NCBI GenBank assembly: GCA_025361105.1 | Contig: JANYAW010000109.1 | Span: 1 to 5,179, forward strand | Length of the DNA stretch: 5,179 bases | Source of the DNA: Rhodocyclaceae bacterium | GTDB lineage: Bacteria > Pseudomonadota > Gammaproteobacteria > Burkholderiales > Rhodocyclaceae | Direction of reading: 5' to 3' | Shown: one piece after another, positions 1 through 5,179 of the stretch | Numbering within the stretch: the first letter of the stretch is position 1 | Layout: each line of letters starts with the position of its first letter | Translations under genes and position numbers: made by a program | Notes under the pieces: generated by a model | Databases searched by the model: none | The model's input: the letters and a program-made list of their open reading frames with translations, nothing else | What the model was told of the DNA's origin: nothing

Positions 1-418
1 AATTGCCGGCCTGATCGCCAGCCACAGCTTCAACAGTTCCTTCGCCGCGTCGATGCCGCAGGAAAAGCGTCTGGCGATGAAAGCGCAGTACCCGGATGCC
101 GAACATCCCGTGGTACGCGCGCATCCCGAGACCGGCGAGAAAGTGCTCTTCGTCAACGCCTTCACCACGCACTTCGTCAATTACCACACACCGCAGCGCG
201 TGCGCTTCGGCCAGGACTACAACTTCCGCGCCGTCGATTTGCTGCAATACCTGATTAGTCAGGCGCACAACCCCGAATACCAGGTGCGCTGGCGCTGGAA
301 GCCCTACAGCATGGCAATGTGGGACAACCGCTCGACGCAACATTACGCCGTGATGGATTACCCGCCTTGCCATCGCAAGATGGAACGCGCTGGCATCGTT
401 GGCAGCAAACCTTTCTGA
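1..418 (+). CDS. TauD/TfdA-family Fe(II)/2-oxoglutarate-dependent dioxygenase, C-terminal part
   Basis: The 5' end is missing: the frame is open from base 2, giving 138 visible residues, roughly the last half of a usual 280-300 residue protein. The family couples oxidative decarboxylation of 2-oxoglutarate to hydroxylation of a substrate; in TauD this releases sulfite from taurine. Visible marks are the HPVVR..HPETG block (visible residues 35-44), LFVN followed by FT, and WDNRSTQHYA near residue 107. His114 matches the distal iron ligand (TauD His255). Arg125, 11 residues later, matches the 2-oxoglutarate-binding Arg266, and Arg129 matches Arg270, which contacts the taurine sulfonate. The proximal HxD ligands lie outside the window. 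The stop is TGA at 416-418, and the next gene begins 48 bases on in the same direction, so co-transcription is likely. Family membership is secure. The substrate is not: TfdA, AtsK and other relatives share these residues, so an anionic substrate other than taurine is equally possible. Confidence 0.93.
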   Translation, partial: IAGLIASHSFNSSFAASMPQEKRLAMKAQYPDAEHPVVRAHPETGEKVLFVNAFTTHFVNYHTPQRVRFGQDYNFRAVDLLQYLISQAHNPEYQVRWRWKPYSMAMWDNRSTQHYAVMDYPPCHRKMERAGIVGSKPF

Positions 419-466
419 CCATCACAAACGCCGTACTACCAGCACCAACTCACCAAGGAGAAAAAA

Positions 467-1522
467 ATGAACTTCCTCGACGGATCCCTATTCCCCGAAA
501 ACCAGCAGAAGCTCGTCATCACCGCCGCACCCTATGGCCCCGAATGGTTTCCTTCGGATTTTCCGGAAGACATTCCAGTGACCATGGAAGCACAGATCCA
601 AAAGGCGGTCGACTGCTACAACGCCGGCGCCTCGGTGCTTCACCTGCACGTGCGCGAGCTTGACGGCAAGGGCAGCAAGCGCCTGTCAAAGTTCAACGAA
701 CTGATCGCCGGCGTGCGCAAGGCGGTACCGGACATGGTCATCCAGGTCGGCGGCTCTATCAGCTTTGCGCCCGAGAACGACGGTGCCAAGGCGAAGTGGT
801 TGTCCGACGACACGCGCCACATGCTGGCAGAGCTTGAGCCGAAACCTGATCAGGTCACCGTCACCGTCAACACCACGCAGATGAACGTGGTCGAGCAGAT
901 GGACATGCGTGACTACGCCGGCACGTCGATGGGTGGCGAAACCTACCAGGCCTACCGCGAAATGATCGTGCCCTCGAGCCCGAGTTGGGTCGAGGAGCAT
1001 GTCAAGCGCCTGAGTGCCGCCGGCATCCAGAGTGCCTTCCAGTTCTACAACATCAACAGCTACGAGACGGTGGAGCGCCTGATGCGGCGCGGCATTTACA
1101 AGGGGCCGTTGGTATGCAACTGGGTGGCAATCGGCGGCGGCATGGATCAGCCGACGATCTACAGCATGGCCAACTTCCTGCGCGCAATCCCCGACGGCAC
1201 GATGCTCACGGTGGAAAGCAGCATGCTCAACACTTTGCCGATCAACATCATGGGCATGGCGATGGGCCTGCATGTGCGCTGTGGTATCGAGGACAACCTG
1301 TGGAATCAGGCGCGCACCGAGAGGATGACGTCGGTGCAGCAGATCGAACAGCTGGTGCGTATCGCCAAGGAGATCGGTCGTCCGGTCGCCAATGGCAAGG
1401 AAGCCCGCGAGATCCTCAAGATCGGCGTGTTCTATGATACCGTCGAAGAGACGCTGGCCGCCAACGGCTTCGCCCCCAATCCCAAGGGTGGTCAGCAGGG
1501 CTACCTGCGCAAAGCTGCCTGA
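467..1522 (+). CDS. Beta-keto acid cleavage enzyme (BKACE, DUF849; 3-keto-5-aminohexanoate cleavage family)
   Basis: This 351-residue protein is complete. BKACE enzymes are Zn-dependent TIM barrels that condense a 3-oxo acid with acetyl-CoA and cleave it to acetoacetate plus a new acyl-CoA. The zinc motif HLHVRE is present (His59, His61; equivalent to Kce His46 and His48). RCGIEDN at 271-277 supplies Arg271, Glu275 (third Zn ligand) and Asp276, matching Kce Arg226, Glu230 and Asp231. Other family blocks are ITAAPYGPEW near 18-27, QVGGSISF at 93-100 and VTVTVNTTQMN near 130-140. At 351 residues it is about 75 longer than Kce (276), with some 30 extra residues between the HxH and RxxxED motifs; I believe a longer subfamily of this kind exists. 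The ATG follows AAGGAG (455-460) at six bases' spacing, a strong ribosome site. It lies between a dioxygenase and an MFS transporter, consistent with a step after oxidation. The substrate is unassigned: characterised members act on 3-keto-5-aminohexanoate, dehydrocarnitine and other 3-oxo acids. Confidence 0.95.
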   Translation: MNFLDGSLFPENQQKLVITAAPYGPEWFPSDFPEDIPVTMEAQIQKAVDCYNAGASVLHLHVRELDGKGSKRLSKFNELIAGVRKAVPDMVIQVGGSISFAPENDGAKAKWLSDDTRHMLAELEPKPDQVTVTVNTTQMNVVEQMDMRDYAGTSMGGETYQAYREMIVPSSPSWVEEHVKRLSAAGIQSAFQFYNINSYETVERLMRRGIYKGPLVCNWVAIGGGMDQPTIYSMANFLRAIPDGTMLTVESSMLNTLPINIMGMAMGLHVRCGIEDNLWNQARTERMTSVQQIEQLVRIAKEIGRPVANGKEAREILKIGVFYDTVEETLAANGFAPNPKGGQQGYLRKAA

Positions 1523-1552
1523 GCGAGTCGACGTATAAGCTGTCGTACCGCA

Positions 1553-1574
1553 CGGGGAGGCTGTTGCCTCCCCG
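1553..1574 (+). terminator. GC-rich hairpin between the BKACE and MFS genes (possible terminator, attenuator or mRNA-stabilising element)
   Basis: Bases 1553-1561 (CGGGGAGGC) pair perfectly with 1566-1574 (GCCTCCCCG) around a four-base TGTT loop, giving a nine-pair stem with eight G:C pairs. It starts 30 bases after the BKACE stop codon. No run of T follows (the next bases are CGTTGCCAATTGC), so it is not a classical intrinsic terminator. It could stop transcription partially, block 3' exonucleases to stabilise the upstream message, or mark a processing site that sets the expression of enzyme and transporter apart. The structure is certain from the sequence; its role is inferred. Confidence 0.5.
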
Positions 1575-1644
1575 CGTTGCCAATTGCAGCTAATCTGAGC
1601 AGCACCGAGCCGCCGGCACAGCGCGGCCGTCACAACGAAATGTG

Positions 1645-1649
1645 AGGAG
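1645..1649 (+). promoter_or_regulatory. Shine-Dalgarno site that sets the MFS start codon
   Basis: AGGAG lies seven bases before GTG at 1657 and thirteen before ATG at 1663. The most upstream in-frame start, GTG at 1642, would place this ribosome site inside its own second and third codons and leave that start without an obvious site of its own. This favours GTG 1657, with ATG 1663 as the alternative. Confidence 0.7.
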
Positions 1650-1656
1650 AGAGACA

Positions 1657-2943
1657 GTGGCCATGCATGCCCCAAGCAACATCAGTGACGACACCTGGCA
1701 GCGCATCCCGCGTCCCTATGCCTGGGCCGTTTTCGCCCTGACCTTCGGCCTGCTGCTGTCCGATTACATGTCGCGCCAGGTACTCAACGTGGTTTTCCCC
1801 ATGCTTAAGACCGAGTGGGGTCTATCCGATACCGAGCTGGGTTCGCTGTCCAGCGTGGTGAATATTGCCGTCGGCCTGCTGGCCTTTCCGCTTTCGCTGG
1901 TGGCCGACCGCTGGGGTCGCATCCGCAGCCTCACCATCATGGCCGCGATCTGGAGCCTGGCAACACTGATTTGCGGCGTCGCGTCGGGTTATCACGAAAT
2001 GCTGGTGGCGCGTTTCTTTGTTGGCGTCGGCGAAGCAGCCTATGGCAGTGTTGGCCTCGCCGTAGTACTGAGCATCTTCCCGCAACACCAACGCTCCACT
2101 GTCACCGGGGCTTTTTTTGCCGGCAGCATGATAGGTTCGGTGCTCGGCATCGGCCTAGGTGGTGTGCTCGCCACACAATTCGGCTGGCGCAGTTCTTTCG
2201 TCGGCATGGCCGTCTACGGCATGGCGCTGACCGCCCTGTATGCGGTGGTGGTCAAGCCCGAACGTATCGACCGCCCTAGCGTGAGCGAGAACTCGCACCT
2301 CGCCAAAATACGGCCGCCGCTACGCAGCTTGTTTTCAACGCCGTCGGTGATCAGCATTTACATCGGCAGCGGCTTGCAACTTTTTATCACCGGCGCGCTG
2401 CTCGCCTGGCTGCCCAGTTACCTCAATCGCTACTATGGCATGTCGCTACCTGAAGCGGGTGGCGTCGCTGCTATCTTCGTGCTTAGTACTGCCGCTGGCA
2501 TGCCTATCTGTGGTGCCATCGCTGACCGGCTTGGCAAGAATTCGCCAAAGGGGAAGATGACCCTGGCGGTAACTTTCTGCCTGCTCTGCGCCACGCTGCT
2601 GTGTATCGCTTTTCAACTTCCGCTGGGCACAGGCCAACTCGTCGTGATTGGCCTGGCCATGTTCTTTGGCGGCGGCATCATGGGTCCCAGCGGCACCATG
2701 GTCGCCAACCTGACGCCACCAGCGATCCACAGTACGGCCATGGCTACCTGGGCCTTGTCGAACAATCTGATTGGCCTCGCCCCCGGCCCCTTCATTACCG
2801 GTGTGCTGGCCGACCGCATTGGTCTCGGTGCGGCCTTCCAGTTGCTGCCACTCGCCGGCGTGGCTGCGGCGCTGGTGTTGCTGATAGGCGTGCGCAATTG
2901 TCAGCATGATCTCGAACACGTACGCACGCAGCAATTCGCTTGA
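1657..2943 (+). CDS. Major facilitator superfamily transporter (anion:cation symporter / spinster-like)
   Basis: This is an inner-membrane secondary transporter of 428 residues from GTG 1657 (426 from ATG 1663), the normal MFS length, with about 12 hydrophobic segments. After a short cytoplasmic N-terminus, segment 1 contains DYMSRQVLN (Asp36, Arg40), a D..RQ pattern common in ACS and spinster-like members. The loop between segments 2 and 3 carries motif A as ADRWGR (83-88), and segment 4 carries ARFFVGVGEA (118-127). A glycine-rich stretch GSMIGSVLGIGLGG (156-169) fits segment 5. A hydrophilic loop near 200-225 separates the halves, and the second half repeats motif A as ADRLGK (289-294). 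Such proteins usually import organic anions with H+ or Na+, so uptake of the substrate of the neighbouring enzymes is the simplest role. The gap before it is 134 bases with a hairpin; yeiH follows after 38 bases. The substrate cannot be told from sequence alone. Confidence 0.93.
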   Translation: MAMHAPSNISDDTWQRIPRPYAWAVFALTFGLLLSDYMSRQVLNVVFPMLKTEWGLSDTELGSLSSVVNIAVGLLAFPLSLVADRWGRIRSLTIMAAIWSLATLICGVASGYHEMLVARFFVGVGEAAYGSVGLAVVLSIFPQHQRSTVTGAFFAGSMIGSVLGIGLGGVLATQFGWRSSFVGMAVYGMALTALYAVVVKPERIDRPSVSENSHLAKIRPPLRSLFSTPSVISIYIGSGLQLFITGALLAWLPSYLNRYYGMSLPEAGGVAAIFVLSTAAGMPICGAIADRLGKNSPKGKMTLAVTFCLLCATLLCIAFQLPLGTGQLVVIGLAMFFGGGIMGPSGTMVANLTPPAIHSTAMATWALSNNLIGLAPGPFITGVLADRIGLGAAFQLLPLAGVAAALVLLIGVRNCQHDLEHVRTQQFA

Positions 2944-2981
2944 AGACGCGTCGTTACCATCACTTTAGGAAAGCTTGAACC

Positions 2982-4004
2982 ATGACCACCATGACCATGA
3001 ACGCCTTCCAGACACGCGGACAAATCCTGTTGCCCGGCCTGATCGCCAGCCTCGTCGTTGCCGCTGCCGCCAGTTTTCTTTCCGAGCATTACGGCGCGCC
3101 GGTGATGTTGTTTGCCTTGCTGCTGGGGATGTCGATGAACTTTCTGGCCACTGAAGGTAAATGTAAACCCGGCATAGAGTTCACTGCCCGTGAGGTCCTG
3201 CGTATCGGCGTCGCCCTGCTCGGCATCCGCATCACTTTCGGCCAGATTGCCGCACTGGGCTGGGAGCCGGTCGCCCTGGTGGTCGCCTCGGTGGTACTGA
3301 CCATCGTGATCTCGGTACTGGTCGCCCGCGCAATCGGCTTCAATCCGCTGTTCGGTCTGCTCAGCGGTGGCGCCACCGCCATCTGCGGTGCTTCCGCCGC
3401 GCTGGCGCTGGCTGCTGCGTTGCCCGCGCATCCGGGCAAAGAACGCGCCACACTGTTCACCGTAATCGGCGTTTCAGCACTGTCCACGTTGGCGATGATT
3501 GCCTATCCGATGATAGTGCGCGCATTCGATCTGCCCCCGGTCGCGGCCGGCATTTTCCTCGGCGGCACCATTCATGATGTGGCGCAAGTAGTCGGCGCCG
3601 GCTACAGCATGGGTCAGGAAACCGGCGACACCGCCACGGTAATCAAGCTGATGCGCATCGCCATGCTGCTGCCGATTATTCTGGTCGCCGCAATGATCAC
3701 CCGCGCCCGTGCCGCCAAAGACGGTGGCGCCGAAGGTGGCGAGCGCCCACCGCTACTGCCCTGGTTCGCCGTCGGCTTCGTCATCCTCGCCGCCATCAAC
3801 AGCACCGGCTGGGTGCCCAAGGGCGTGGTTGGTGCCGGCAACGAGTTGTCACGCTGGTGTCTGGTAATCGCCATTAGCGCACTGGGCATGAAAACCCAAC
3901 TCAAGGAAGTTGCTGCGGTCGGCATCAAGCCGGTGGCGCTGATGGTTGGTGAGACGGTGTTTCTGGCGGGCTTGGTGTTGATTGCATTGCGCTGGATGTA
4001 TTAG
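2982..4004 (+). CDS. yeiH: YeiH-family putative sulfate exporter (UPF0324, PF03601)
   Basis: This complete 340-residue inner-membrane protein has about ten hydrophobic segments. Family signatures are GGATAICGASAALALAAALP (129-148), GGTIHDVAQVVGAGYS (194-209) and WFAVGFVILAAINS (261-274), ending in a hydrophobic segment near 314-336. A charged, glycine-rich loop at 241-257 separates segments. Length and motif order match the family throughout. Members are annotated as sulfate or sulfite exporters, mostly from genome context, so the transported ion is not firmly established. Its place behind a TauD-type dioxygenase suggests removal of sulfite or sulfate released by desulfonation. The start is ATG 2982 with AGGA at 2967-2970, 11 bases away and only moderately good; ATGs at 2991 and 2997 lie further from the site. 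It follows the MFS gene by 38 bases with no terminator visible between them, so the two are probably co-transcribed. Confidence 0.92.
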   Translation: MTTMTMNAFQTRGQILLPGLIASLVVAAAASFLSEHYGAPVMLFALLLGMSMNFLATEGKCKPGIEFTAREVLRIGVALLGIRITFGQIAALGWEPVALVVASVVLTIVISVLVARAIGFNPLFGLLSGGATAICGASAALALAAALPAHPGKERATLFTVIGVSALSTLAMIAYPMIVRAFDLPPVAAGIFLGGTIHDVAQVVGAGYSMGQETGDTATVIKLMRIAMLLPIILVAAMITRARAAKDGGAEGGERPPLLPWFAVGFVILAAINSTGWVPKGVVGAGNELSRWCLVIAISALGMKTQLKEVAAVGIKPVALMVGETVFLAGLVLIALRWMY

Positions 4005-4037
4005 CCGAGACGGCGTGTCACCAGCACCAACTGGCCA

Positions 4038-5179
4038 TCACTCGTCGTCGCGCTTGACCAGGCTCGATGCAAATGGAATCCATTGCAAGGGATCGCTTTT
4101 GAATTCCAGCCATTGTGGGCGCAGTTTTTTGGTGAAGGGGTAGATCAGCCCTTGCGCGTTGATAGTCCAGTGAGCTGCCACTGCACCGATGACCGGATGT
4201 TTTTTCCATAAGCGCTCGCGCACTTCCATGTACGCCGGATCACCGGTTACGCGGTTATCTGAAAAGAAGATGAAAAGCGTCATCAACACGATGCTGATGC
4301 CTATCATCATTTTGGAATTTCCCACCACTTCATTGGCCAGTAGCGAGTCGGCGGCGCGCACCTGATGAAAGGTCATGCGCTGAAAATATTCGGCGGCAGT
4401 GAACAGCATTTTGAATAAATGCGTGAATGCGCCGAGCATGGAAAATAGCAGCGCCCAGATAGGCACCCAATACATGCGTGCTGCCGTTTCGCCATCGCGT
4501 CCATCTTCAAAATAACTGGCCGATGCGAAGTTGGCCACGGTGCGCTCGACATTGTGATTTTGCGTCCATTTGAATAGTTCGCGACCGAATTTTTCGCGCG
4601 GCATACCGATCTCGAATTTGCAATCGAAGCAGGCCAATTGTTTGGCAATGTAAGTCGACAACGCGGGCTGTTGCATAAATTCGGTGAGGCTTAAATTCGG
4701 GCGGACGGCTTCGGTACCCAACAAGTCATGAATGAATTTTGCCCACGCCTGATTCGCCTTGATACGACTGGGATTTTGTGTGAACGCTGCCGAGCCGATC
4801 TGATATTCGTTCGCATGCAGTCGTTTCAAATCTTCGACGACGGCCAAAAATGCGGCATAGGATTTTTCTCCTGATTGCTCATCCCAGTCGCGGTACATCA
4901 GCTCAGCGATGATGCGCGCGCGGTCGGCTTCCAGCGGTGCTTGATCTATCACCGAACCGATCACCGGAAACAAGGCGAGCACAGCTTTGCCCTCGGGGCT
5001 GGCCGCCGCTTGTTGCGAGAACTCCAATTTCTTTGGTTGATAAATTCCTTCTTGCGCGCCACGCCGTATCACTGACAGCGTTGCTGCCTGTTTGCGTTCT
5101 TCGCCGAGTTGGCGCGAGAGCACTGGTGCGATGCCCATTTTTTCATTGAACTGCGGCAGCCAGAATTGTGTCGTCGACA
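4038..5179 (-). CDS. Hypothetical membrane protein, C-terminal part (5' end beyond the window)
   Basis: I do not recognise this family. The reading frame ends at TGA (4040-4038) and stays open to the right edge. The ATG at 5138-5136 is probably internal: 13 further in-frame codons upstream read as plausible protein (FWLPQFNEK just before that Met) and no ribosome site precedes it. Numbering from that Met, about 220 polar, helix-rich residues come first, including a CFDC pair (Cys170, Cys173). Two hydrophobic segments follow (about 223-240 and 277-293), about 35 residues apart, then a basic, tryptophan-rich tail of about 70 residues ending in KRDDE. No catalytic motif stands out. It converges on yeiH with 33 bases between the stops. 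Two sampled 60-base stretches inside it are 48% GC, against 67% and 75% in samples from the BKACE and yeiH genes, so it may have a different history. The layout could suit a secretion or conjugation component, but nothing here proves that. Confidence 0.8.
   Translation of the reverse strand, partial: STTQFWLPQFNEKMGIAPVLSRQLGEERKQAATLSVIRRGAQEGIYQPKKLEFSQQAAASPEGKAVLALFPVIGSVIDQAPLEADRARIIAELMYRDWDEQSGEKSYAAFLAVVEDLKRLHANEYQIGSAAFTQNPSRIKANQAWAKFIHDLLGTEAVRPNLSLTEFMQQPALSTYIAKQLACFDCKFEIGMPREKFGRELFKWTQNHNVERTVANFASASYFEDGRDGETAARMYWVPIWALLFSMLGAFTHLFKMLFTAAEYFQRMTFHQVRAADSLLANEVVGNSKMMIGISIVLMTLFIFFSDNRVTGDPAYMEVRERLWKKHPVIGAVAAHWTINAQGLIYPFTKKLRPQWLEFKSDPLQWIPFASSLVKRDDE

Noticed and set aside
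461..467. Run of seven A at the BKACE start as a slippage site
   Set aside because: It lies almost entirely before the start codon, where slippage would not alter the protein frame; an A-rich spacer is ordinary.
1577..1596. TTGCCA and TAATCT as a promoter before the MFS gene
   Set aside because: The two boxes are only eight bases apart, far from the 16-18 needed, and neither has a partner at proper spacing.
1642..1656. GTG 1642 as the MFS start
   Set aside because: The AGGAG ribosome site lies inside this extension and is well spaced for GTG 1657, so the five extra residues are probably not translated.
686..1675. A 329-residue open frame on the - strand, antisense to the BKACE gene
   Set aside because: It lies almost wholly opposite a gene with clear family motifs, its translation is rich in His, Arg and Ala as expected of antisense shadow in GC-rich DNA, and it shows no domain signature.
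2945..2952. Eight-base palindrome GACGCGTC between the MFS gene and yeiH, considered as an operator or terminator
   Set aside because: It is short, has no loop or T-run, lies immediately after the stop codon and has no second copy nearby; chance is a sufficient explanation.
2446..3487. Several open frames of 90-176 residues opposite the MFS and yeiH genes
   Set aside because: All are shadows of well-supported membrane-protein genes, with low-complexity polar translations and no convincing ribosome sites.
4005..4037. Bidirectional terminator between the convergent stop codons
   Set aside because: Only a four-pair stem (CCAG/CTGG at 4021-4034) can be drawn, with no T-run on either strand.

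Overview
The window looks like a proteobacterial chromosome segment with moderately high GC, possibly betaproteobacterial. This is an impression from codon use and gene families; no rRNA, tRNA or taxonomic marker is present. The genes are densely packed. Four of them run on the + strand as one probable transcription unit, and the fifth converges on them from the right.

Bases 1-418 hold the C-terminal part of a TauD/TfdA-type Fe(II)/2-oxoglutarate dioxygenase whose N-terminus lies off the left edge. After 48 bases comes a complete beta-keto acid cleavage enzyme of the DUF849/BKACE family (467-1522). A 134-base gap with a strong GC-rich hairpin separates it from an MFS transporter of the anion:cation symporter/spinster-like kind (about 1657-2943). 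After another 38 bases comes a YeiH-family putative sulfate exporter (2982-4004). On the - strand, 4038 to the right edge is the C-terminal part of an unrecognised protein with two predicted membrane segments; it is visibly poorer in GC and runs out of the window.

The + strand genes read as a catabolic module: an importer (MFS), an oxygenase for an anionic and possibly sulfonated substrate, an acetyl-CoA-dependent enzyme that cleaves a 3-oxo acid, and an exporter for an inorganic sulfur oxyanion. TauD-type desulfonation releases sulfite, so a YeiH neighbour fits organosulfonate breakdown. The exact substrate cannot be read from the sequence, and a non-sulfur substrate remains possible. No mobile element, CRISPR array or RNA gene was found. 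The most notable items are the unusual BKACE-TauD-YeiH combination, the hairpin inside the presumed operon, and the unknown membrane protein.
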